Shown: positions 8,820-17,178 of the stretch, one piece after another
How positions within the stretch are numbered: the first letter of the stretch is position 1
How the letters are laid out: every line of letters starts with the position of its first letter
Assembly (NCBI RefSeq): GCF_014203025.1
Contig: NZ_JACHID010000008.1
Location: forward strand, 62,001 to 126,000
Origin: Desulfurispira natronophila
GTDB lineage: Bacteria > Chrysiogenota > Chrysiogenetes > Chrysiogenales > Chrysiogenaceae
Direction: 5' to 3'
Length of the DNA: 64,000 bases
Notes under the pieces: model-generated
What the model saw: only the letters and a program-made list of their open reading frames with translations
What the model was told of the DNA's origin: nothing
Databases searched by the model: none
Position numbers and translations under genes: made by a program

Positions 8820-8849
8820 ATTGTATACAGTATTCAATCAGTAAAACAA
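8820..8849 (-). promoter_or_regulatory. Candidate promoter with overlapping operator for symporter operon
   Basis: On the minus strand, TTGTTT (8849-8844) and TATACA (8827-8822) are separated by 16 nt. The -10 box lies inside a near-perfect inverted repeat at 8820-8838 (ATTGTATAC, one central A, GTATTCAAT; 8 of 9 positions pair), which could be a GntR-type operator. No transcription data are available. Confidence 0.45.
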
Positions 8850-8987
8850 CGGTTGTCTGGTGAACGATAATCGGTTTACCGTCCTATTTAAGAAGGGTTT
8901 TTGCTTTTGTGGTCCCTGGTGTAGTAATGTTGACACGGCAAGAGTCTGGAGGGAAATTTATTGCCATTGTTAATGTGCAGGAGAAAC

Positions 8988-9016
8988 TTGACAAACAAAC
9001 GGTGTTTGTGCAAATA
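8988..9016 (+). promoter_or_regulatory. Candidate promoter/operator of carbonic anhydrase gene
   Basis: A perfect TTGACA at 8988-8993 is followed after 17 nt by a weak -10 (CAAATA, 9011-9016). The spacer holds a perfect inverted repeat ACAAAC-GGT-GTTTGT (8995-9009), placed where a repressor could bind. Confidence 0.4.
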
Positions 9017-9092
9017 TTCTCAATATCGACAGGCTCGTCACGTTTTATCTTTTTTGGTGGTGAAGTAATAAACATTTCAGGAGTCCAGCATC

Positions 9093-9731
9093 GTGGATCG
9101 ACTTTATCAAGGAACGGTTCGCTTTCGTGAAAGCGACTATCAGGATCACAAGGAGCTTTTTCAGCAACTTAAGCAGAAGCAGTCTCCCCATACACTGTTT
9201 ATTGGCTGCTCGGATTCGCGGGTAGTTCCCAGTCTTATTACCCAGACATTGCCAGGGGAACTTTTTGTGGTGCGCAACGTGGCGAACATTGTTCCGCCCT
9301 ACCGGGACACCAATGAGTATGTGGCCACCCTCTCGGCCATTGAATTCGCCATCAAGGCCCTCAAGGTCGAAAATATTGTCGTCTGTGGCCACTCTAACTG
9401 CGGCGGCTGTAACGCCCTCTACGCTCCAGAGGAAAAGCTCAACGAAGTGCCTCATGTCAAGAAGTGGCTGGAGATATCCCATCCGGTCCGGGATAGCATT
9501 CAGAAAGAGTATCCTGCTGTCGAAGAAGAGAAGCGAGAGTGGATGACTGCCCAGATGAATGTAGTACACCAGATGCAGAATCTGCTCACCTATCCTTACA
9601 TATCCGAGCGCTATGAATCCGGCACCCTCAATATTATTGGCTGGTACTATATTATCGAGACTGGCGAGGTCTTTAATTACAACCGGCAGAGTGGTGAGTT
9701 TGAGTTGATAACCGAGAATTACTGCTTTTGA
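9093..9731 (+). CDS. can: Beta-class carbonic anhydrase
   Basis: Interconverts CO2 and bicarbonate in the cytoplasm; zinc enzyme of 212 residues, the usual length. The zinc and catalytic residues are visible: Cys39-x-Asp41-Ser-Arg43 in the motif GCSDSRVVPS, and His100-x2-Cys103 in CGHSNCGGC. The segment LFVVRNVANIVPPY and the hydrophobic core SAIEFAIKAL are also typical. The start is GTG at 9093 with AGGAG about 9 nt upstream. It is monocistronic between the symporter region and uvrA. A promoter with an internal inverted repeat lies about 80-100 bp upstream. Confidence 0.95.
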   Translation: MDRLYQGTVRFRESDYQDHKELFQQLKQKQSPHTLFIGCSDSRVVPSLITQTLPGELFVVRNVANIVPPYRDTNEYVATLSAIEFAIKALKVENIVVCGHSNCGGCNALYAPEEKLNEVPHVKKWLEISHPVRDSIQKEYPAVEEEKREWMTAQMNVVHQMQNLLTYPYISERYESGTLNIIGWYYIIETGEVFNYNRQSGEFELITENYCF

Positions 9732-9898
9732 CTTTGCGTAACGGCTCGCGTCTGGGTAGTACTCACTCTCGTCAGGAACGCTGGTAGGTGCTCTGCTGCG
9801 CAAGTTAACTGTTGGTTTCAGTTAAAGCGCTTCGGGTGGTCTGCGACTGTTGTGCTTGTCAGTCTCGGTGGTCTTGCCGTGGTGTAGCAAGGAAATTG

Positions 9899-9927
9899 TT
9901 GGCAGTGGCGGGCGAAGCGGGTACAAT
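9899..9927 (+). promoter_or_regulatory. Sigma-70 type promoter of uvrA
   Basis: TTGGCA (9899-9904), a 17-nt spacer and TACAAT (9922-9927), about 65 bp before the uvrA start. I see no SOS-box pattern overlapping it that I can defend. Confidence 0.6.
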
Positions 9928-9991
9928 TCCTGTTTTGCCCGTCGCGCGTTTGGATTGCAGCGGGCCATGACGGTATGAAAGGAGCAACCTT

Positions 9992-12820
9992 GTGGCTCAG
10001 GAATATATTACGGTTAAGGGTGCACGCGAACATAATCTAAAAAATGTCAACCTGCAGATTCCCAGGGACCGGCTGGTGGTTATTACCGGTGTCAGTGGCA
10101 GTGGCAAGTCCACCTTGGCATTCGACACCATTTTTGCTGAAGGGCAAAGGCGCTATGTCGAATCTCTTTCCGCCTATGCCCGTCAGTTTCTGGAGCAAAT
10201 GGACAAACCCGATGTCGATGCTATCGAGGGTCTCAGTCCCGCCATCAGTATCGAGCAGAAAAGTATCTCTCGCAATCCTCGCTCCACCGTAGCAACTATT
10301 ACCGAGATATACGATTACCTGCGTTTGCTTTACGCGCGAGCCGGTACCCCTCACTGCCACAGTTGCGGCAAGGAGCTTTGCTCCCAGACCGTACAGCAGA
10401 TGGTAGATGCGGTTTGTCAGCGTCAGCCTGGCAGCCGCCTCATGATAATGAGTCCAGTGGTGCGCTCTCGAAAGGGCGAGTATCGCAAGCTGCTGGAGGA
10501 TCTGAAAAAAAAGGGTTTTGCTCGGGTGCGCCTGGATGGGGATGTGCTGGATATTGATGCTGCAATGGATGTGAAGCTGGATAAGAAAGTGAAACACTCC
10601 ATTGATATTGTCGTCGACCGTGTGATCGTTAAGGAGGGGATAGGGCGTCGCGTTACCGACAGCGTGGAAACCGCCCTGCAGTACAGTGAGGGGCTGCTGC
10701 TGGTGGTTGACCGGGAGGGTGGTGAAGTGCTGATGAGCGAATCCGCATCCTGTCACGACTGTGGCATCAGTATGCCGGACCTGGAGCCTCGTCTTTTTTC
10801 TTTTAACTCGCCGGAGGGTGCTTGCCCTAACTGCAGTGGCTTGGGCGCCTCCCTTGAGCTTGACGAGGGACTTATTGTTCCCAATGAGGCGCTGAGTGTC
10901 CAGGAGGGTGCCATTGTCCCCTGGGCTCACAAGAGTTCTGCCCACTTCTGGAAGACGCTGGAGATGGTTGGCAAGCACTACGATATACCAATGTGCCGGC
11001 CTTGGGCCGAGCTCAGTGAGGTTCACCGTCATATTCTTCTCTACGGTACCAAGGAGAAGATTCCCCAGCCATCTGCCGGCAAGTATCGCCGTATTGTGCA
11101 GTCTCGATTTGCTGGTGTTGTGGGTTATCTGCAAAACCTCTATGCGGAAACCTCCGTTGCCTACATAAGAGACTATGTGCAGCGTTTTATGCGGGAACGC
11201 CCCTGTCCGTCCTGTAGCGGTCAGCGGCTCAACCCGGCGGTGTTGGGAGTGACGGTGGCCGGGAGTAACATTGCCCAGTTCACTTCCATGAATATCGGCA
11301 GAGCTCTGGAGTTTGCCCGGAAGATATACTTTGAAGATCATCGCCAGGTGATAGCCCAGCGTATTCTTCGCGAGATCTGTGAGCGGTTGAGTTTTCTCAA
11401 CGACGTTGGTCTGGATTACCTGGAGTTAAGTCGCAAGGGCAGCACTCTTTCCGGCGGCGAATCCCAGCGTATACGGCTGGCTACCCAGATCGGTTCCAAG
11501 CTTATGGGAGTACTCTACATTTTGGACGAACCCAGTATCGGCCTGCACCAGCGTGATAACGACAAACTCATTGCCACCCTGAAAGGGCTGCGGGACAATG
11601 GTAATACCGTCATCGTGGTGGAACACGACGAAGACACCATCCGCCAGGCGGACTTTGTAGTTGACATGGGGCCCCATGCTGGCAGGCGCGGCGGAGAAGT
11701 CGTGGTGGCGGGAACACCGGATGAGGTCACCCGCTGTACCGGCAGTCTCACTGGCCAATACCTGGCGGGCACACAACAGATCAGCATTCCCCCATGCCGT
11801 CGCACCGGTGATGGATTTTTGCAGCTGCGAGGTGCCCGCGGAAACAATTTGCAAGGGGTTGATGTGCGCATCCCCCTGGAGACCCTGACCCTGGTTACGG
11901 GTGTCAGTGGCAGTGGAAAGTCCACACTGGTGATAGATACCCTGTTGCCGGCACTGGCATCGGCCCTGCGCAGCGAAGGAGCCGGTAGTGGGAGCCCCTA
12001 TGAACAAATGGTTATTGATAGTCAGCGTCTGAAAAAGGTTATTGCCATAGATCAAAGCCCTATTGGGCGCACCCCCCGGTCCAACCCTGCCACCTATGCC
12101 GGGGTCTTCACTCACATTCGGGAGCTCTTTGCCAATGCCCCCGAAGCCAAGAAACGAGGTTACAAGCCGGGTCGCTTCTCCTTCAATGTCAAAGGGGGCC
12201 GCTGTGAAGCCTGCCAGGGCGACGGTACCATTAAAATTGAGATGCACTTTTTGCCGGATCTTTTCGTCACTTGCGAAACCTGCAAGGGTCGGCGCTTCAA
12301 CCGGGATACCCTGGATGTGACCTTCAAGGGCAAGAGTATCGCCGATGTGCTGGATATGACGGTCAACATGGCCCACGAGTTTTTTGAAAACATCCCCAAA
12401 ATTCAACAAAAGTTGCAAACCGTAAGAGATGTAGGTCTTGGCTACATCAAACTGGGACAGGCCGCCACCACCCTTTCCGGCGGTGAAGCCCAGCGGGTCA
12501 AGCTCTCCAAGGAGCTAAGCCGCCGCACTTCCGGCGATACGGTCTATATTCTGGATGAACCTACCACTGGCTTGCACTTCCACGATATCCGCCAACTGCT
12601 TGGGGTGCTCAATCGCCTGGTGGATCTGGGGAATACTGTCATCGTCATCGAACATAACCTGGATATGATCAAATGTGCCGACTATATTGTTGACCTGGGA
12701 CCTGAGGGAGGAAATCGGGGGGGCGAGATCCTCTTTAGTGGAACTCCTGAAGCTCTGTGCGAAGTGGAAACCTCCCACACCGCCCACTACCTGCGAAAGC
12801 TACTGGCAGCAGTGGTGTAA
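9992..12820 (+). CDS. uvrA: Excinuclease ABC subunit A
   Basis: DNA-damage recognition ATPase of nucleotide excision repair, 942 residues, full length. It has two ABC modules: Walker A motifs GVSGSGKST near residues 33-41 and again near 635-643, and signature motifs TLSGGESQR and TLSGGEAQR, each followed by an ILDEP Walker B. Zinc-binding cysteine groups are visible: CHSCGKELC early, CHDCG with CPNC in the middle, and CEAC with CETC near the C-terminus. The start is GTG at 9992 with AAAGGAG 8 nt upstream. It is probably monocistronic; the nearest downstream terminator is 215 nt after the stop. Confidence 0.98.
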   Translation: MAQEYITVKGAREHNLKNVNLQIPRDRLVVITGVSGSGKSTLAFDTIFAEGQRRYVESLSAYARQFLEQMDKPDVDAIEGLSPAISIEQKSISRNPRSTVATITEIYDYLRLLYARAGTPHCHSCGKELCSQTVQQMVDAVCQRQPGSRLMIMSPVVRSRKGEYRKLLEDLKKKGFARVRLDGDVLDIDAAMDVKLDKKVKHSIDIVVDRVIVKEGIGRRVTDSVETALQYSEGLLLVVDREGGEVLMSESASCHDCGISMPDLEPRLFSFNSPEGACPNCSGLGASLELDEGLIVPNEALSVQEGAIVPWAHKSSAHFWKTLEMVGKHYDIPMCRPWAELSEVHRHILLYGTKEKIPQPSAGKYRRIVQSRFAGVVGYLQNLYAETSVAYIRDYVQRFMRERPCPSCSGQRLNPAVLGVTVAGSNIAQFTSMNIGRALEFARKIYFEDHRQVIAQRILREICERLSFLNDVGLDYLELSRKGSTLSGGESQRIRLATQIGSKLMGVLYILDEPSIGLHQRDNDKLIATLKGLRDNGNTVIVVEHDEDTIRQADFVVDMGPHAGRRGGEVVVAGTPDEVTRCTGSLTGQYLAGTQQISIPPCRRTGDGFLQLRGARGNNLQGVDVRIPLETLTLVTGVSGSGKSTLVIDTLLPALASALRSEGAGSGSPYEQMVIDSQRLKKVIAIDQSPIGRTPRSNPATYAGVFTHIRELFANAPEAKKRGYKPGRFSFNVKGGRCEACQGDGTIKIEMHFLPDLFVTCETCKGRRFNRDTLDVTFKGKSIADVLDMTVNMAHEFFENIPKIQQKLQTVRDVGLGYIKLGQAATTLSGGEAQRVKLSKELSRRTSGDTVYILDEPTTGLHFHDIRQLLGVLNRLVDLGNTVIVIEHNLDMIKCADYIVDLGPEGGNRGGEILFSGTPEALCEVETSHTAHYLRKLLAAVV

Positions 12821-13035
12821 CAGGTGCAGGAAGAAAACAGCCAGGGAAGGCTGCCGCTGAAAACGCGGAATTCGTGGAAATGAGAGTCAAGGCGAATTCA
12901 ATGGGATAAGGTGCGAAATTTAAGTTTAAGCTGATATTCTCAAGCCTGACAGCCCTGAAGAAGGCTTCCTCACCATAAAGCACACTTGAAGCTGCGCAGC
13001 AGTAATAATCCCCCAGCGCAACAGACTGAAATGAA
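12821..13035 (+). other. Structured untranslated segment between uvrA and its terminator
   Basis: The 215 nt between the uvrA stop and the terminator stem contain several short perfect hairpin arms: CAGCC/GGCTG and CCGC/GCGG near 12839-12867, AATTCG/CGAATT at about 12869-12898, and GAAG/CTTC near 12957-12968. No open reading frame is convincing. It may be a long 3' UTR or a small RNA that uses the terminator at 13036. Confidence 0.35.
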
Positions 13036-13074
13036 AGCACAGCCCACGGTATGCAACGTGGGCTGTGCTTTTTT
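13036..13074 (+). terminator. Intrinsic terminator downstream of uvrA
   Basis: A perfect 13-bp stem AGCACAGCCCACG/CGTGGGCTGTGCT (13036-13048 with 13057-13069), an 8-nt loop and a T-run to 13074. Confidence 0.92.
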
Positions 13075-13374
13075 GCAGACGGTTGAAAAGCCTATCTGTA
13101 AAGCGCCCCATGAGTGATACGGACTATCACTACGCAATCAGACGAGACCAAGCCGTAACATTCGGGTATAATTGTTAAAAACAATTGCCCTCAAAGGCAC
13201 CCAAAAAGACGACCAAGGAAAAGTAAAGAGGGAGTGCAGCGGCTGTGATATAGTTACGCTGGTGAGGCTGGCCAAGGAGCTTGGTCGTGAAAAAGCAGGT
13301 AGCGCATACAGGGCAGAATGATACGAAATGTGTTATGAGTAGGCGATGACAATAGCCAGCAAGGAATAGTTATT
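13075..13374. other. Intergenic region upstream of transglutaminase-like gene
   Basis: Contains the inverted repeat AGTGATA-N5-TATCACT at 13113-13131, a possible operator, and ATTGTT-N4-AACAAT near 13172. A 49-codon frame starting at a TTG near 13171 and ending TGA near 13320 lacks a ribosome-binding site, so I do not call it a gene. Confidence 0.4.
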
Positions 13375-14178
13375 ATGCAAACGGTATTGCTGCAATCGCA
13401 TTTCGATCTCCATCTCTTTGCATCGATGGAGACGCCACTGCTGATGGTACTCAGGCCACGAACCGTCGAAGGTCAGTGGGTCATGCAGGATGAGTTTCAG
13501 GTCGTGCCAGATATCACTATTCGGGAATATCTGGACGGCTACGGGAATCGTTGCCAGCGACTGGTTCTGCAGTCAGGCACAAGCCGCATTCACGGTTCAG
13601 CACTTGTCCGTGTGGATGCAAGACCAGCATCAAATCCAGAGGCGGGCTTTTTGCCAGTGCAGTCCCTGCCTGACGAGGTTATTCGTTACCTGTTGCCAAG
13701 CCGTTACTGCGAATCCGACCGCTTGGGAGCAAAAGCCTGGGACATTGCTCGCAATTACCCTCCCGGCTACCCGCAGGTACAATCTATCGCCCAATGGTTG
13801 CGCGATAACATTGACTACCGACCGGGGCAAAGCATGGAACTGATTGGCGCCTTGGAAGTGCTGAAACAGGGATACGGCGTGTGTAGAGATCTCGCACACC
13901 TGGGCATTGCCCTTTGTCGTAGCCTCAGCATTCCCGCTCGATTTGTCAGTGGCTACCTGGAAGGCTTGAATCCCATGGACCTTCACGCCTGGTTCGAGGT
14001 TTGGCTGGAAGGTGGCTGGTATGCCTTTGACCCCGTTCAGGAGGGGCTCGATGGCGGACGCCTTGTGGTGGGTGCCGGCCGGGACGGCTCAGATGTCCCC
14101 ATCTTTACTCAATTCGGACCGCCAGTGATCACCGAGGATATATACTTTGATGTGCGCCGAACCAGTAGCGAAGAGTAA
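13375..14178 (+). CDS. Transglutaminase-like (papain-fold) cysteine protease/amidase
   Basis: A 267-residue cytoplasmic protein with the bacterial transglutaminase-like layout: an N-terminal beta-rich domain (residues 1-100) and a catalytic domain. The catalytic triad is visible as Cys170 in GYGVCRDLAHL, His204 in MDLHAWFEVW and Asp219 in WYAFDPV. Members often accompany a circularly permuted ATP-grasp protein and an alpha-E protein. That pair is present here about 9 kb away (23075-25470) rather than adjacent, so a shared pathway is an inference. No signal peptide is visible. The ATG at 13375 is preceded by AAGGAA. Confidence 0.88.
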   Translation: MQTVLLQSHFDLHLFASMETPLLMVLRPRTVEGQWVMQDEFQVVPDITIREYLDGYGNRCQRLVLQSGTSRIHGSALVRVDARPASNPEAGFLPVQSLPDEVIRYLLPSRYCESDRLGAKAWDIARNYPPGYPQVQSIAQWLRDNIDYRPGQSMELIGALEVLKQGYGVCRDLAHLGIALCRSLSIPARFVSGYLEGLNPMDLHAWFEVWLEGGWYAFDPVQEGLDGGRLVVGAGRDGSDVPIFTQFGPPVITEDIYFDVRRTSSEE

Positions 14179-14312
14179 TGCGCTGGCAGCAGGCCCGCCA
14201 TTTGCAAAGTCGTTTGGCCTCGAGAGCCTCCAGTGCAAAAAGCGGCATGGCAGTTTTTCAGCATTGTATCACGAGATCGTATATATCCCACTGATGACAA
14301 AGCGGCAAGTTC

Positions 14313-14341
14313 TTGACAGGGGGTGGGGGCCTCAGTATACT
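14313..14341 (+). promoter_or_regulatory. Consensus sigma-70 promoter of ffh cluster
   Basis: A perfect TTGACA (14313-14318), a 17-nt spacer and TATACT (14336-14341). Transcription would start near 14348 and leave a leader of about 125 nt before ffh. This is the best -35/-10 match in the window and fits the head of a strongly expressed translation operon. Confidence 0.85.
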
Positions 14342-14473
14342 GCCCTGTCGTTTTGCTGTCTGTAGTGTGGTGGAGATATCCGCTGCCTGGCCCGCCAATC
14401 TGAAGGTATGAGCCCCTGTTGTGGGGGTAAGTTGTACTTGTCATGTCACCACTGACTGAAGGATAAAGTAACC

Positions 14474-15877
14474 ATGTTCTCCCAACTCCAGAATTCCTTT
14501 CAGAAAGTCTTCAAGGACCTGCGTGGACAGGGGAAGATCAGTGAGTCCAATATTCAGGAGGCCCTGCGTGAAGTGCGGGTTGCCCTTCTGGACGCCGACG
14601 TAAACATCAAGGTGGTGCGCCAGTTCATTGCCCAGGTCAAGGAAAAGGCCATGGGGCAGGATGTCCTGCAGAGCCTGACTCCCGGGCAGCAGTTTATCAA
14701 GATTGTGGACGAAGAACTGACGGCACTTATGGGTCAGACCCACACCAAGCTTCACCTTTCCAACACACCACCTACGGTGGTGATGATGTGTGGTTTGCAG
14801 GGTAGCGGTAAAACTACAACGGCTGGCAAACTAGCGGCTTCATACAAGAAGCAGGGGCGCAAGGTCATGCTGGCGGGTGCTGATATCTATCGTCCGGCAG
14901 CGGTGGAGCAGATTCGCACAGTGGCAGAACAGGTAGGTGTTGATGTTTATGCGCCCGGTACTCATATGTCACCGGTGGATATCTGTAATGAGGCCAAGCG
15001 CCTGGCCGAAGGGCGTCAGGTTGACTTACTGATACTGGATACAGCAGGTCGCCTTCATATTGATGATGAGTTGATGCAAGAGCTCGTACAGATCAAGGAA
15101 AGTGCCACCCCTGACGAGATCCTTTTTGTGGCTGATGCCATGACGGGGCAGGAAGCGGTAAACGTAGCTTCGTCCTTTGATGAGCGTTTGAGTCTTTCTG
15201 GTGTTATCCTCACTAAAATGGATAGTGATGCCCGTGGCGGTGCCGCTCTCTCCATCCGTGCGGTGCTGGGTAAACCCATCAAGTATATCGGCAGTGGCGA
15301 GAAGCTCGATGCCCTGGAGCCCTTTCACCCTGACCGGGTAGCTTCCCGCATCCTGGGCATGGGGGATATGCTCAGCCTGATTGAAAAGGCAGAAGGGGTC
15401 TATGACGAAAAAAGCGCCAAGCAGCTGGAGCAGAAGATTCGCTCCAACGAGTTTACGTTGGATGACTTTAAAGACCAGCTGATGCAAATAAAGAAGATGG
15501 GGTCACTTGGGTCTTTGGTAAAAATGATTCCAGGCATGGGCTCTAAAATGGGCGACATGGATGTAGACGACTCACAGTACAAACCAGTGGTGGCCATTAT
15601 CGACTCCATGACCGGTAAAGAGCGCAAGAAGCCAGAAATTATCAATGCCAGCCGCAGGCGGCGCATTGCCAAGGGTTCAGGGCGTACGGTCCAGGAAGTC
15701 AATCGCCTGCTCAAGCAGTTTCAGGACATGCGCAAGATGATGAAACAGTTCACTGGCTCTGGTGCCAAGGGCAAAGGTGGAAAGAAGCAGCAGGCGGCCA
15801 TGATGAGGCAGCTGCAGGCCCGCATGCCAAAGGGTGGCATGGGTAAAGGCCAAATGCCCCCATTTGGTCGGCGCTAG
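14474..15877 (+). CDS. ffh: Signal recognition particle GTPase Ffh
   Basis: Co-translational targeting GTPase, 467 residues, full length. The N domain occupies about residues 1-90, followed by the G domain with P-loop GLQGSGKTTTAGKLA near 110, DTAGR, TKMDSDARGGAAL, and the C-terminal methionine-rich M domain that binds SRP RNA and signal peptides. The tail is rich in Met, Gly and Lys (for example MPKGGMGKGQMPP). The start is ATG at 14474. It heads the ffh-rpsP-khpA-rimM-trmD-rplS cluster, the conserved arrangement in many bacteria. The SRP RNA itself is not seen in this window. Confidence 0.98.
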   Translation: MFSQLQNSFQKVFKDLRGQGKISESNIQEALREVRVALLDADVNIKVVRQFIAQVKEKAMGQDVLQSLTPGQQFIKIVDEELTALMGQTHTKLHLSNTPPTVVMMCGLQGSGKTTTAGKLAASYKKQGRKVMLAGADIYRPAAVEQIRTVAEQVGVDVYAPGTHMSPVDICNEAKRLAEGRQVDLLILDTAGRLHIDDELMQELVQIKESATPDEILFVADAMTGQEAVNVASSFDERLSLSGVILTKMDSDARGGAALSIRAVLGKPIKYIGSGEKLDALEPFHPDRVASRILGMGDMLSLIEKAEGVYDEKSAKQLEQKIRSNEFTLDDFKDQLMQIKKMGSLGSLVKMIPGMGSKMGDMDVDDSQYKPVVAIIDSMTGKERKKPEIINASRRRRIAKGSGRTVQEVNRLLKQFQDMRKMMKQFTGSGAKGKGGKKQQAAMMRQLQARMPKGGMGKGQMPPFGRR

Positions 15878-15982
15878 CACCCGAGGCGTGGCAGTTGGCG
15901 TGACGGCTTTCAGGGCTCTGTAGCACGTTTGTTGCCTGGTAGCCACTAAGCCGATAGCCGTTGACATAGGGCGGGTGTAATG

Positions 15983-16040
15983 CAGGCAGTTGAAGGTAGC
16001 CCATTTATTATGCGCAGAATGGTTCACCTTCAACTGCCTG
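15983..16040 (+). promoter_or_regulatory. Long hairpin in ffh-rpsP gap
   Basis: CAGGCAGTTGAAGGT (15983-15997) pairs perfectly over 15 bp with 16026-16040. The loop holds an inner CCATT/AATGG stem (16001-16005 with 16018-16022), so about 20 bp pair in total. There is no T-run directly after it, so it is not a classic terminator. It ends 50 nt before the rpsP start and could be an mRNA processing or attenuation element. Confidence 0.6.
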
Positions 16041-16089
16041 TTAATCGTGGATAAAATTTTTTATCATATTATTTTTTTTGGAGGTCACA

Positions 16090-16383
16090 TTGGCTGTAAA
16101 GATTAGACTTAAACGCCTGGGATCCAAGAAGCGACCCTTCTACCGAATTGTCGCCATGGATGCCCGCACCCCAAGGGATGGTCAGTCCCTGCAGATTATT
16201 GGAACCTATAACCCTACAAAAGAGCCAGCCGAATTGAATGTAGACGAAGAACGGGCTCTTTATTGGCTGGGTGTAGGTGCCGAACCAAGTGATACGGCTC
16301 GCAGCCTGTTGTCGAAAAAAGGTGTCATGGAAAAGTTTCACCAACAGAAACTTGCCAAAAAGTCAACGGAAGCCGCTGAGTAG
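16090..16383 (+). CDS. rpsP: 30S ribosomal protein S16
   Basis: Small-subunit ribosomal protein of 97 residues, normal length. The N-terminus reads [20 protein letters not shown], diagnostic for S16, followed by [19 protein letters not shown] and [12 protein letters not shown]. The start is TTG at 16090. GGAGG lies 5 nt upstream, and the alternative TTG at 16078 would place the ribosome-binding site inside the gene. It is the second gene of the ffh cluster and follows a long hairpin. Confidence 0.96.
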   Translation: MAVKIRLKRLGSKKRPFYRIVAMDARTPRDGQSLQIIGTYNPTKEPAELNVDEERALYWLGVGAEPSDTARSLLSKKGVMEKFHQQKLAKKSTEAAE

Positions 16384-16445
16384 GGGCTAGTGAACCGGAT
16401 TTGACCGGAGCGCCCAACCGTGGCACACACGAGAGGTCGGTAGTC

Positions 16446-16676
16446 ATGAAAGAACTTGTTGAATACATTGTGAAGTCCATCGTCGACTACCCCGACGAAG
16501 TGGAAGTGACGGAAACCGAAGCGGAAAAGACCACTATTGTCGAACTGAAAGTGGCATCAGATGATCTGGGTAAAGTGATCGGCAAGCAGGGTCGTATGGC
16601 CAAGGCTTTGCGCACTATTGTCGGAGCATCGGCCAGTAAAGATGAACGAAGACTGATCCTTGAAATCATTGAATAA
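16446..16676 (+). CDS. khpA: KH-domain RNA-binding protein KhpA
   Basis: A 76-residue single KH-domain protein (YlqC family). The KH GxxG loop is seen as IGKQGRMAKALRTI, after MKELVEYIVKSIVDYPDEV, the typical N-terminus. It usually acts with KhpB in RNA binding and cell-growth control; the partner is not in this window. It lies between rpsP and rimM, the conserved location, and its stop overlaps the rimM start region by 17 nt. Confidence 0.93.
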   Translation: MKELVEYIVKSIVDYPDEVEVTETEAEKTTIVELKVASDDLGKVIGKQGRMAKALRTIVGASASKDERRLILEIIE

Positions 16677-17178
16677 CGTTACTTCCATAGCCAAGATAAC
16701 TAAGACTCGGGGACTCAAGGGTGAGTTGCAGCTCTACTCCCTTTTCAGCTCGCCGGAGCGCTTTGAGGGCTTGGAGTTCATGCTGGTTGATGGTGACACT
16801 TACGAGGTGAAGCGCTGTCAAGTCAAGGGGAATCGCCTCATGGTAATGCTGGAAGGAATTGATAATATCGATGCCGCCCAGCTGCTTGTGGGAAAGGAAG
16901 CTTGCCTTCCCACAGACGATATTCCCCGATATGACGACGAGTACTTCGATTTCGAACTGAGCCAGCTGCGGGTTATTGACGATAACCAGCAGGAACTGGG
17001 ATACTTGACACAGGTAATCCACACCGGTGGCAAGGACGTGTACGAAATCTGCTCGCCCCAAGGGCAGACCTGGATGATACCAGCAACTCGGGAATTTGTG
17101 CCGGAAATTGATCTGGACAAAGGCTACATGCTGGTACGGCCTATTGCAGGCATGCTGGATGGTGATGATGCGCTTTGA
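16660..17178 (+). CDS. rimM: 16S rRNA processing protein RimM
   Basis: 30S maturation factor of 172 residues, the expected size. The N-terminal RimM domain begins NVTSIAKITKTRGLKGEL, with a glycine-rich GLKGEL motif. The C-terminal PRC-barrel includes IPATREFVPEIDLDKGYMLV, close to the family's C-terminal consensus. The start could be TTG at 16660 or TTG at 16669; both overlap khpA and neither has a strong ribosome-binding site. The 3' end overlaps the trmD start by 14 nt, implying translational coupling. Confidence 0.94.
   Translation: MKSLNNVTSIAKITKTRGLKGELQLYSLFSSPERFEGLEFMLVDGDTYEVKRCQVKGNRLMVMLEGIDNIDAAQLLVGKEACLPTDDIPRYDDEYFDFELSQLRVIDDNQQELGYLTQVIHTGGKDVYEICSPQGQTWMIPATREFVPEIDLDKGYMLVRPIAGMLDGDDAL

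Larger units (their letters stand above)
8609..9092. other. Divergent intergenic region between symporter operon and carbonic anhydrase
   Basis: About 480 bp with candidate promoters in both directions (listed separately) and a GC-rich hairpin near 8686-8713 (CTGGC and GCCAG arms). No convincing gene. Confidence 0.5.

Noticed and set aside
10037-11341. 434-codon minus-strand ORF inside uvrA
   Set aside because: Mirror frame of a gene with clear ABC motifs; no family match by eye.
12839-13069. SRP or 6S RNA at the uvrA 3' end
   Set aside because: The conserved SRP apical motif and end-to-end 6S pairing are absent; kept only as structured segment.
13171-13320. 49-codon TTG-started frame before the transglutaminase-like gene
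   Set aside because: No Shine-Dalgarno sequence and no recognisable protein features.
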